The notes under the pieces are model-generated. The model saw nothing but the letters and a program-made list of their open reading frames with translations, was not told where the DNA came from and searched no databases. The translations under genes and the position numbers were made by a program. From the NCBI GenBank assembly GCA_049487715.1, contig CP150563.1, positions 558,001-622,000 on the forward strand: a stretch of 64,000 nucleotides of DNA, written 5' to 3'. The stretch comes from Pycnococcus provasolii (Eukaryota; Chlorophyta; Pseudoscourfieldiophyceae; Pseudoscourfieldiales). This document shows positions 39,701 to 48,160 of this stretch, piece after piece (positions within the stretch are counted from its first letter, which is position 1; each line of letters begins with the position of its first letter).

Positions 39701-39962
39701 GGAGGAGGAGAGCAGCTTTGAGCCTGAAAGTTCTGATGATGAGGAGAGTGACGACGACGACGACGATGACGACGACGACGACGAGGATGAGGATGATGAT
39801 GATGACAGCGAAGATTTTGATGAGGACGAGCTTGACTCGGACGAGCGCGGCATGGACTGGAGCGACCTCGAGGAGGAGGCGGCGGCGGCTGACAAGAAGA
39901 AGGCGAGGGAGGAGGACGACGACGATAGGCGTCCTTCAAAGAAAAAGAGTCGAAAGCGTTGA
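36729..39962 (+). CDS. SPT16: FACT complex subunit SPT16
   Basis: 1,077 codons. Histone chaperone subunit of FACT, which displaces and redeposits H2A-H2B during transcription and replication in the nucleus. The N-terminal catalytically dead aminopeptidase-P-like domain carries YRKSAALQLFLFGYELTDTL, KIKHSKLSELAED and GYVMGLEFRESAYVINAK. The dimerisation and middle double-PH domains follow, with the family signature VPFHISMVKNITQHSEQDFS and later YSNIKHAIFQPCEKDLITLI, IEMPFFVLSLNEI and NFDMTIIFKDMTRPVVRI. The C-terminus is the expected Asp/Glu/Ser run ending in a basic KKKSRKR nuclear-localisation-like signal. The length is close to human SPT16 (1,047). The start at 36729 (MATIDSSVFSARSSALYSSL) matches the family's beginning. 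Convergent with RRP1, 163 nt between stops. Confidence 0.97.
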   Translation: MATIDSSVFSARSSALYSSLSDYAAGSEKSDPSLSGGSLGGSFCIAVIAGPASEEFMYRKSAALQLFLFGYELTDTLVVCLQTPGGPGKEGELTKEMHVVSSAKKCRLIEPCIEKCLKDAGVTVILHTKEKGDDGKKHIDEVIARAKHVGLLAQFAHIAKEYTPPFEDSAPFLKAYDQAIKAASITPQDAANALATALAPKDESEILYVRKAAMLTTAALNKFVVKQLEDTIEEEKKIKHSKLSELAEDSIVHPTQVGVKLNEENVEICYQPIFQSGSSPAYDLRPSAQSDDKIMTYDTILVSLGARYNNYCTNISRTFLIDPDDGQQKAYQKLVDAHAAAAAALVEGAKLSDAYEAAKVALGDEYAAKLTKSVGYVMGLEFRESAYVINAKATAATVKAGMVFNVSVGLSDLVTKKGKKYAMQIADTVLVKPDGEAPQVLTDAATKRYSDIAYNLEGDDEDEEPAEKENAKSRDAKTKGKKEAAAAAAAAAPAGAADGPSRGRNVLIDNKLRDNVDGDMNMADVQDALTKRVNDDTKDILDRMKGRAGSGSGASSSSASAAEPVSYKSISDIPAYVARDMTIAVDSRHESILLPIMGQVVPFHISMVKNITQHSEQDFSYIRIVFQTPNVTGSPVAGFPWAQKHPDLTYIREINYKCIDSRHATKVLSDVKMLKKTVMQRMTEQQDRASLVKQETLKLTKERVYRLQDCWIRPNFGGRGRKLPGNLEAHANGFRYSTQKAEQVDIMYSNIKHAIFQPCEKDLITLIHFHLHNPIMIGKKKITDVQFYTEVVEGTVALDGGRRSMYDPDEIDEERKDRERKNRINNGYRAFVKKIQEMWEQKHAQLQLEWDVPFRELGFEGVPHKSTSTVLPCLNCLVELIEMPFFVLSLNEILLVNLERVGFSLKNFDMTIIFKDMTRPVVRIDAIPSERLEAIQQWLSKVEIKYYVSRMNLNWKPILTSIMDDPDKFFEEDGGWEFLNLEGSEGEEDDEEEESSFEPESSDDEESDDDDDDDDDDDEDEDDDDDSEDFDEDELDSDERGMDWSDLEEEAAAADKKKAREEDDDDRRPSKKKSRKR

Positions 39963-40125
39963 TTCGAGTTTTCGTGCACATATTTTGGCGGAGAGCGTCT
40001 GGGGGACGAGTAACAAATTTTATAGTAGAAGTTTGTCTATCTTTGATTTCAGAAAAAAGAAAAGAACAGAAAAAGTTCATTACAAGTAAGCTTAGAAATG
40101 CTTCGATAGTAAGAAGCTTTACGGC

Positions 40126-41760
40126 TTACGGCGTGAAGCGCCTGTGTTTTCCCGTGAAGGCGGAGAAGGCGAGTTCTCTTCGTTTCGGGGGGACGCTTCG
40201 TGGCGTCGTTCGCAGAGCGCTCTTCGCAGGAGATGCGTTCCTGTGCACAGGCGTGCTAAGCTTCACGCCAGGAGGCGCGGTCGCCTCCTGCTCAGCCTTG
40301 TTTAGGAAACCACGTAAACGCATCGCAGGCTCCCAGCGCGTGTTGCGAGCAAGGGCAAATTGAACAGCTCTGCCACTCATTGGCGACGAAGTTGGCGATG
40401 CTGAGGCAGGAGCGTCGTTTCGCGGCGTGCGCGGCGACTTGGCGGAGTTCGAGACGGTTGATGCATCGCGCTTCTTTCGACGCTCCTTCGTGCGCTTCGA
40501 ACGAGCTGGCGGCACGGGAACGTCGTAGTCCTCCTCCTGCTCCTCTTCCTCCAACACCTCAGGCGACGGCGCTGCTGCTGTGAATGCCGATGCCGATGCC
40601 GATGCCGGATCCGTCTCAGCCGCCGCGGCAGCCGCCGCCATCTTCGCAAGCGAGCGTGCATGCTTGTGAGCGCGCTCGACGGCGTCCGCCGAACGGTCAA
40701 CGATGCCCAACGCCATGAGACTCGGCTGGTCCCATCCACCACCGTCAAGACCACGCATGCGCTTACGTTTCTTCTTGCGTGGCGGCTCATCAACTTCGTG
40801 AGCGATTGTGGCATCCTCCTCCTCCATTTCCTCGCCATCTTCGTCATCCTCGTCGTCGTCCCCGTCACGCAGTTTCTTTGCACGACGATTACGATACTGC
40901 TTCGCGGCACTCTCCATACGCTTGCTGGCGGCATACAGAGCCTTGCGCAGCACACCCTCGCATCCTTGCCGCGATCCCGCCTGAATAAGCCGCTCAGCGA
41001 TTGCGTCAAGCGCGCCGTCCGCACCTACGAGCGTGAGCGAGTTCCGCTTCGCGTCGTCGTACGCGATTTGCGCGAGTTTATCGAGCGCCCCGTCCTCGGG
41101 TGCAAGCACGCGAGCGACGAGCGACGCAGGCACGTTGATCATGCCGAGCGGTTGTATGAGTGCGTCTGCGACGGCGACTGTGGCGTGCAAGGGCGCGCCG
41201 CCCCCGTTCTCGGCGGCGTTTGCGAGTTCGTTGAAGACGACGTCCGCGACGTGCAGTGCAAGTCCGATGGATGCGCGGCTGTTTCGCTTGAGCTCTTCGT
41301 CGCCGTGCGTGAGCGTTCTGCTGACTGTTTGGCTCCACGCGTCTACGTCCGCCTGTAGCCATCCCCTTGCGGCAAGTTTTGCGAGCGAGTGTCTGATGAA
41401 GTTTCTGACTAGGCTCATGTACTTGTCGAGTCTGAGTTTGTCGATGGAGTCCCACTGCCTCGCTTCCGTCGCCCAGAACGCCTCTGCGAATGTGTCCGCG
41501 ACCGACGCGGACGGTATGTCGTGCAGGAGCGCGCATATGGATTCGGATAGTTCGTTTTGCGCGCGCGTTTTGTCGCAGTGCCAGTACGCGTAGAAGAGCC
41601 CGAGGTGTAATTTTCTCATGTCTTGGGAGTTTGTTTTCTTTAAGGCCTTTATGTACATCTTGACCGCTTCGAGTGCACGCTGTCGTTCTTGACGGGAGGA
41701 GGAGTGCGCGAGTGCGCGAACGAACGCCGACGACGACGAAGACTCGTGATCGTCAGCCAT
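40126..41760 (-). CDS. RRP1: Ribosomal RNA processing protein RRP1 (Nop52/NNP-1)
   Basis: 544 codons. Nucleolar protein needed for processing of large-subunit pre-rRNA. The conserved N-terminal helical Nop52 domain (about 10-240) has FVRALAHSSSRQERQRALEA, KLHLGLFYAYWHCDKTRAQN, and KLRLDKYMSLVRNFIRHSLA. The C-terminal half is low-complexity: an acidic block, KKKRKRMRG, and a Ser/Pro/Lys-rich tail. The tail contains RAVQFALARNTRWEP, similar in position and character to the RVxF-like C-terminal motif of animal RRP1B. The frame extends upstream to 41928, but ATG 41760 (MADDHESSSSSAFVRAL) begins the conserved region. Divergent from the golgin gene. Confidence 0.93.
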   Translation of the reverse strand: MADDHESSSSSAFVRALAHSSSRQERQRALEAVKMYIKALKKTNSQDMRKLHLGLFYAYWHCDKTRAQNELSESICALLHDIPSASVADTFAEAFWATEARQWDSIDKLRLDKYMSLVRNFIRHSLAKLAARGWLQADVDAWSQTVSRTLTHGDEELKRNSRASIGLALHVADVVFNELANAAENGGGAPLHATVAVADALIQPLGMINVPASLVARVLAPEDGALDKLAQIAYDDAKRNSLTLVGADGALDAIAERLIQAGSRQGCEGVLRKALYAASKRMESAAKQYRNRRAKKLRDGDDDEDDEDGEEMEEEDATIAHEVDEPPRKKKRKRMRGLDGGGWDQPSLMALGIVDRSADAVERAHKHARSLAKMAAAAAAAETDPASASASAFTAAAPSPEVLEEEEQEEDYDVPVPPARSKRTKERRKKRDASTVSNSAKSPRTPRNDAPASASPTSSPMSGRAVQFALARNTRWEPAMRLRGFLNKAEQEATAPPGVKLSTPVHRNASPAKSALRTTPRSVPPKRRELAFSAFTGKHRRFTP

Positions 41761-42396
41761 ACTATGAACTACTGCTGACTGCTGCTGACTGCTGCTCGTG
41801 TGCCCGAGAAAACGAAGAAAGGGGGGGGATGGCGGATGGCGGCGGCGGCCCCCAAAAGGAGGGAGGAGAGGGAGGAGGAAGAGGAGAAGGACAATTAAAG
41901 CAGTAGTAGCGCAGAGACGGATCCCCATTCATAGAAGGAATATGGTCCGGAGGAGGGCCCTAACCCCCCCAAGGTGCGGTCCAACCTAAGTACTACTGGT
42001 CAAGGTCAAACAAAATGGGGGTTCAGGACCAGGAGGGGTTTGACTTCTTCATTTCTGAGGGAGGGGTGGACCGACCGTGTATGCCCAGGCAGCCCCTGGG
42101 GGTCTGTTTCAATCAGGGGGGAGTGTACTGTAAGTCGGGGCTACAGGTCGGGATCCCCATGCAGAGTTCCCTCGTTTTCCTAATAGTCGGGGAATTCGGT
42201 CATTCGGGGAATTTTCGGGGTTTCATTTTTTTTAACAACCACCTTCACCTGCTTCGCCTCCTCCACTCCCGCCCCTTCATTTTCATTTTCATCTTCATTT
42301 CCGCCTAGGAACTAGGTGGTAAGTACCAGGGCACTGTGCAGCCTCCACCTGCCTCTGCTGATAGTAACTGCTGATAGTACTGTAGTAACCTCAGCT
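41761..42396. promoter_or_regulatory. Divergent promoter region between RRP1 and the golgin gene
   Basis: 636 bp. It is purine-rich near RRP1 (GGGAGGAGAGGGAGGAGG), with T-rich and TTTTCAT repeats at 42225-42300 close to the golgin start. No RNA gene or additional coding region was found. Confidence 0.4.
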
Positions 42397-45300
42397 ATGG
42401 ACGAACGCAAGCGCGCGTCTCTCGAGGCGGGGAGGCGTAAGCTCGAAGAATTCAAACGACGCAAATCCGAACTTGTCATGAAGAAGAAGTCATCATCGGC
42501 TTCGGCGGCTTCGGCGGCACCTGCAGCTTCGGCGGCACCTGCGGCTTCATCGGCACCTCCGACATCTGCGTCGGCGTCTTCTATCAACTCAGAAGCCACA
42601 GGTTCCAACCAGCCTGCACAACCACAAGTCAGCGCAAACCAGCACGCCGCGCCGTTGGAGGCGTATGCGACGACGCCGACACAGGCAGTAGCCGACGACG
42701 ACGACCCCACGACGCGCATGACGCGCGTGCCGTCGACGCAAAGCCACCCGATCGCTCTCAGCCCCGCGCCGACGTCCGCAACACCTAACGCCGTCACGGC
42801 GACGGCGACGACGCCAAGCCCACAAGTGCCAACAATACCACAACACATACACGCGACGAACACGCAAACACAAGGCACGATCGGGGAAGGATCGCCGAGA
42901 ACGAACGTGGGCATGGCGGTCGTGCTGCAGGACCACGGGCCTGTCAGGATCTCCACACCCGAACAGGACGAAGGCGTCAAGCAAAGAGTTGAAGATGCAG
43001 AGAAGCGCGAACAGGATGCAAAGACACAGCTGCAAGCATCCGCTTCCGAACTTTTCGCAGCGAAAGAAGAACTCGCTTCCGCGAACGCAAGGCTTGCGGA
43101 ACTCGAGGATGTCGAGACGCGCGAGGAGGCGACGAAGGCGCAGCTAGAGGCGACGAAAGCAAAGCTCGAGGCTTTGCAGGCGGCGGCATCCGAGCTCTCC
43201 GCCGCACGAGACGAGCTCGCTTCCGCGAACGCAAGGCTTGCGGAACTCGAGGGTGTCGAGACGCGCGAGGAGGCGACGAAGGCACAGCTAGAGGCGACGA
43301 AGGCGCAGCTCGAGACTCTGCATGCGTCGCAGGATAGCGCATCGAGCACGCTGGCGTCCGAGCTCTCCGCCGCACGAGACGAGCTGGCTTCCGCGAACGC
43401 AAGGCTTGCGGAACTCGAGGATGCCGAGGCGCGCGAGGAGGCGATGAATGCACAGCTCGAGGCGACGAAGGCGCAGCTCGAGGCTCTGCATGCGTCGCAG
43501 GATAGCGCATCGAGCACGCTGGCGTCCGAGCTCTCCGCCGCACGAGACGAGCTGGCTTCCGCGAACGCAAGGCTTGCGGAACTCGAGGATGTCGAGACGC
43601 GCGAGGAGGCGACGAAGGCACAGCTAGAGGCGACAAAGACGAGTCAAGAGGCGACGAGCGCGCAGCTGGAGGAGATGAAGGCGCAGCTCGAGGCTCTGCA
43701 TGCGTCGCAGGATAGCGCATCGAGCACGCTTGCGTCCGATCTCTCCACCGCACGAGACGAGCTGGCTTCCGCGAACGCAAGGCTTGCGGAACTCGAGGAT
43801 GTCGAGACGCGCGAGGAGGCGACGAAGGCGCAGCTGGAGTCTTCGAAGGAGCAGTTAGAGGCGACGAAGGCGCAGCTCGAGGCTCTGCACGCCTCGCAGG
43901 ATAGCGCATCGAGCACACTGGCGTCCGATCTCTCCACCGCACAAGACGAGCTGGCTTCCGCGAACACAAGGCTTGCGGAACTCGAGAGCGCATCGAGCGC
44001 TGCGGCATCCGAACTTTCCACCGCACGAGAGGAGCTGGCCACCGCGACGAACCGCGAGGCAGAAACGCGAGCTGCACTAGAAACTCTGCGCGCTTCACAG
44101 GTTGAGGCGGAGACGCGCGAGACGGAGACGCGAGCGGCACTGGAAGATTCGCAGAGGCAGCTTGAAGAGCTGCGTGCCTCGCAGGAGAGTACATCCAGCA
44201 CGCTTGCATCAGAGCTCTCAGCAGCGAAGGAGGAGCTCGCGAGCGAACGAGCGGCACTGGAGCAGCTTCGGGAAGAATTTGAAGAGGTGGCATCGCGTGC
44301 AGATGAATTAGAGGACATGGAGACACGCGCGGAAGGTCTGATGGCTGCAAACGAAGCGAAGGATCAGGAAATTCAGGCTCTGCGCGCAACGGCGGAAGAG
44401 AAGGCTGCTTTGGAACAGCGCTTGAGCAGCATGGCGGAGGAGTTGGAAAGCCAGAGCAGTGTTGCGCAGGAGGTGGGAGAGCGCATGGCGCTCGTCGTGG
44501 AGGAGAAGGTTACGCTCGAGGAGCGCGTCGGCGTCTTGACACGCCAGGTGGAGGGACTGCAGAACGATGGCAGTGCCGCACAGACGCAGCTGGCAGAGGA
44601 AAAGGCTGCGCTCGAGCAGAAGTTGGCATCGCTGATGCAGCACATTGAAGAGCTGCAGGATCAAAATGATGCATCATTGGAGGAGGCTGACAAGCAGAAA
44701 GTTGAAATTGAGAGCCAAGTGTCTCAGTTGACGAGTCGTGTGGAGGATCTGCAGAATGCAAACAACAGCGCGAAGGATGTTAATTCGCAGCTTGAAAATT
44801 ACATGTCGCAGCTGACGCGGCAGGTGGAAGAGCTGCAGGGCCAAGGTGCCGCGGCGCAGGAGGTGGCGGAGCGCATGGCGCTCGTCGTGGAGGAGAAGGC
44901 GACGCTCGAGGAGCGTGCCGGCGTCTTGGCACGCCAGGTGGAGGAACTGCAGAGCCAGGGTGGTGCTGCACAGACCCAGCTGGCAGAGGAAAAGGCTGCG
45001 CTCGAGGAGCGCGTCGGCGTGCTGACGCGGCAGGTGGAAGAGCTGCAGGGCCAAGGTGCCGCGGCGCAGGAGGTGGCGGAGCGCATGGCGCTCGTCGTGG
45101 AGGAGAAGGCGACGCTCGAGGAGCGCGCTGGTGTGCTGACCCGACAAGTCGAGGAACTGCAGAGCCAGGGTGGTGCCGCGCAGGCCCAGCTGGCGGAGGA
45201 AAAGGCGGCACTGCAGGAGCACGTCAGCCAGCTGACGCAGGACATCGAGAGCCTGCGTGCACAGAGCGGCACGGCGCAGCAGGAGAAGGCTGAGTACGAG

Positions 45301-46660
45301 GAGTACATCACGCAGCTGACGCGGCAGGTGGAAGACACTGCAGAGCGAGGGCGGCGCCGCGCAATCGCAGCTGGCTCAGGAGAAGGCGGCGCTCGAGGAG
45401 CGCGTCGGCGGGCTAATCCGACAAGTCGAGGAACTGCAGAGCCAGGGCGGCGCGGTACAGGCGCAGCTGGCTCAGGAGAAGTCGGCGCTCGAGGAGCGCG
45501 CTGGTGTGCTGACCCGACAAGTCGAGGAACTGCAGAGCCAGGGTGGTGCCGCGCAGGCCCAGCTGGCGGAGGAAAAGGCGGCACTGCAGGAGCACGTCAG
45601 CCAGCTGACGCAGGACATCGAGAGCCTGCGTGCACAGAGCGGCACGGCGCAGCAGGAGAAGGCTAAGTACGAGGAGTACATCACGCAGCTGACGCGGCAG
45701 GTGGAAGAGCTGCAGGGCCAAGGTGCCGCGGCGCAGGAGGTGGCGGAGCGCATGGCGCTCGTCGTGGAGGAGAAGGCGACGCTCGAGGAGCGCGCTGGTG
45801 TGCTGACCCGACAAGTCGAGGAACTGCAGAGCCAGGGTGGTGCCGCGCAGGCCCAGCTGGCGGAGGAAAAGGCGGCACTGCAGGAGCACGTCAGCCAGCT
45901 GACGCAGGACATCGAGAGCCTGCGTGCACAGAGCGGCACGGCGCAGCAGGAGAAGGCTGAGTACGAGGAGTACATCACGCAGCTGACGCGGCAGGTGGAA
46001 GAGCTGCAGAGCGAGGGCGGCGCCGCGCAATCGCAGCTGGCTCAGGAGAAGGCGACGCTCGAGGAGCGCGCTAGCCAGCTGCAAGCCGAGTTGGGCGAGC
46101 TGCAGAATCGCGCCACGTCGGCAGAGTCAGAGAAGGTGGCGCTGGAGGAGCACGTCAGCCAGCTGACGAGCGAGGTGGAAAAGGAGATGGAGCTCCTGCT
46201 CCAGGAGAATCAAAGTCTAAAGAGCAACTCGTCTAGCAGTGCAAGCGCCGCGGAGCTTGCTGCGGCAACGGAAAAGGTGCAGAGCCTTGAGGTGGCGCTC
46301 GAGGCGGAGCGTGCCGCGCGAGCGGAGGAGCGCAAGCGCTCGAGGGAAGAGAGGGAGGCGTTGACCGCACGATCGACACCTCTTTCGAAGCGCGGCGGCG
46401 GTGACATTGGCGATGACGACGAGTACGACATCGAGGGAGCGCTCCTCGAGGGTGGTGGCGGCTTCCAGCCACTCGCCGGCCTGCTGCGATCCGCGCCTGT
46501 GAGGGCGCGCAACATTTGCACCGCTCCTCCCGCAATAGCGGCAGCGTCGTACATGGACAAGGTGTCTGTTGCGCTGTACCGCCGCCCAAAGATGCGCCTC
46601 CTTCTTTTGCTGTACGCGCTCATCGCGCACGTTTTAGGCTTTGTCTTTTTCGTAAGGTAA
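42397..46660 (+). CDS. Golgin-84/CASP-like tail-anchored Golgi coiled-coil protein, with a +1 frameshift
   Basis: About 1,420 codons if the frame change is repaired. The N-terminus MDERKRASLEAGRRKLEEFK is the short basic helix common in golgins. A Ser/Ala/Pro-rich linker follows to about 190, then about 1,100 residues of coiled coil with internal repeats. The first block repeats an ASANARLAELEDVETREEAT-type unit about five times. The second repeats a VAERMALVVEEKATLEER / GVLTRQVEELQSQGGAAQ type unit. The C-terminus (MDKVSVALYRRPKMRLLLLL then YALIAHVLGFVFFVR) is a golgin-84/CASP-type tail anchor. At about 45335-45338 one repeat copy reads GTGGAAGACACTGCAGAG where the sister copy near 45996 reads GTGGAAGAGCTGCAGAG, adding one base. 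The first frame then runs out of phase to 45666, while the correct one continues from about 45340 to 46660. Role: vesicle tethering or Golgi structure, inferred from the family. Confidence 0.8.
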
Positions 46661-46766
46661 GATCCCTCATTCAGTAATGAAGTGTACTTTACTCTGTCCA
46701 GCGGTTGTCCATTCACACCATTCACTTTCACCATTCAGCCCATTCACCGGTGCCATTCACTGCGCG
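46661..46766 (+). repeat. Dispersed 3'-flank element, copy B (longest)
   Basis: Begins at the base after the golgin TAA (46658-46660). It starts GATCCCTCATTCAGTAATGA, continues through GTCCAGCGGTTGTCCATTCA and CACCATTCACTTTCACCATT, and ends CCATTCACTGCGCG. Copies A, C and D align to it. The second half is built of CCATTCA-type subrepeats. A weaker cluster of the same CCATTCA motifs lies at 47588-47645. Confidence 0.9.
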
Positions 46767-47035
46767 TTTTTGTACATTGCGCAGGTGATTTCGAAGGTTT
46801 TATCACTCTATCAGGGCACTTTCGTTGGCGTAGTGAGGTCTCCGGTTGCGACTTGTTTTCGTTTATGTCGTCGCCAGCGCCACCAACCATGCATCAACAC
46901 GATGACTCAAGGGTCACACTTACTACTCTACCTGCCGCTAGAGTAGTATCTAGAGGAGTCCAATTTGTGGGAAAGAAGGATGTCTTGGAGTTGAGACTGC
47001 AATCATGTATTTACAAACAATGTACACACAAACTC

Positions 47036-47149
47036 CTACGAGATATTTCCAAAAAAGTCCTTGTCAGCGTCTTCACCCCAAGCATTGATGACACGCGCGT
47101 GGAAAACGTCCGTCTCCGCCTTGCTTTCCAAGAGTCCCGCACCTGCCTG
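47036..47149 (-). CDS. Possible terminal exon of an unrecognised minus-strand gene
   Basis: On the minus strand a pyrimidine-rich acceptor (GCTCCTCTAGCAG) opens into a frame reading GAGLLESKAETDVFHARVIN and continuing AWGEDADKDFFGNIS to a TAG at 47036. Composition and complexity look like protein, but no upstream exon could be placed and no family is recognised. A second minus frame is also open here, so this is weak. Confidence 0.25.
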   Translation of the reverse strand, partial: QAGAGLLESKAETDVFHARVINAWGEDADKDFFGNIS

Positions 47150-47779
47150 CTAGAGGAGCGGTCGCACCGTACGTGTCGTCGAGAAATAGTGCGGTGGCGC
47201 CACTGACGCGTGCGCGTATGCGTGCACGCGACGACGTGCTGCGCGTGCTGCGCTGCAGCGGATGATTGTGAGAGAATGCTCGCTCAAATCAGTCGAAACG
47301 AGTCGGAGCTCGGGTCGGAGGGGAAGAGGCAGGTCGGGCCAGCCCGTCGGGTTACGGGGACCCCTTTTCCATGTGAGTTTTCACTTTTACCACCAACCAT
47401 CCGGGATTCCTCGTTGGTCCCTCGCGGGAGTCGGTGAATCATGCCGTGGGCCCGGAATCCCGGGCCCACCCGTTTGCACAAAACTTCAATGGCGTCGTGC
47501 GAAGTCCCCGACGTTTGCTTTGTGTGGGTGGGTTCTAGAGGTCCAATAACGATGTTAGTCTATCGGCTATGGTATCGCCGCGAGTTACCATTCACCATTC
47601 ACGGCGCGGTGGCCGCTACAATACCCATTCACGCGCCATTCATGGCGAAAGCGAAGAAAAGGCTGTCTAGCCTGGAGAAGCTGATGCAGAGGTGCCTCGG
47701 CGCGACTGGGTCGGAAGGAGCGAAGGAGAGAGAGCTTGCTGAAAAGATCAAAACCATCGTGCATACGGAGGAGGAGAAT

Positions 47780-48063
47780 AGTGGCCCTTCGCTTTAACAT
47801 CTTCGGCACTTGGGCGACTTGTTCCGGAGTGAGCAAGCGCGGACGTCCGGTGCGCGTGCGGTCCTCTAAGAGACGCTCTTCCTTTCGAGAGCTTGAGGTG
47901 AGCTCCACTTCTTGACGAAGGCCACAACGGTTTTCCGATTTTGCATTGTCGGGTTGAGGTGACTAACGATGGCGTCCACACTCATAGACGCACGTGCACA
48001 ACCGGCTACGAACGCTCGCAACTGTAACTTGTCTTCACCCTTAACGCGCTCCTTCTTCCTCAC
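47780..48063 (-). pseudogene. Relic DNA-binding part of a Tc1/mariner (IS630-like) transposase
   Basis: The minus strand reads a helix-turn-helix-like stretch (KLQLRAFVAGCARASMSVDA, then QNRKTVVAFVKKW). After a frame change near 47900 it reads LLEDRTRTGRPRLLTPEQVA, the typical linker and second HTH start (ED.R.TGRPR.LTPEQ) of Tc1/mariner and IS630 transposases. No DDE/D catalytic domain follows, so it is a truncated, frameshifted remnant. It may be unrelated to the MITE at 9601. Confidence 0.55.
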
Positions 48064-48160
48064 AAAGTTATCACTGTTCCCATAGGGAAATTAACTTTAT
48101 TCGACCCCTGTAGGCTAGTAAATAAGACACAAAACATTAAGATACAAAAAACGCCTGTCG

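Larger units (their letters stand above)
46767..48160. other. Accessory intergenic region with relic pieces
   Basis: Contains a possible minus-strand terminal exon, a CCATTCA-rich tract (47588-47645) and the relic transposase described separately. A 51-codon plus-strand frame at 47642-47797 (MAKAKKRLSSLEKLMQRCLG) is charged and helical, but overlaps the end of the transposase-like frame and is unsupported otherwise. Confidence 0.4.

Noticed and set aside
42312-46084. Several long Ser/Ala- or Leu-rich minus-strand frames opposite the golgin
   Set aside because: Complement of repetitive coiled-coil codons; no independent start or domain.
46677-47206. 174-codon plus-strand frame
   Set aside because: It begins inside the dispersed element and has no protein-like continuity; a minus-strand exon is at least as plausible.
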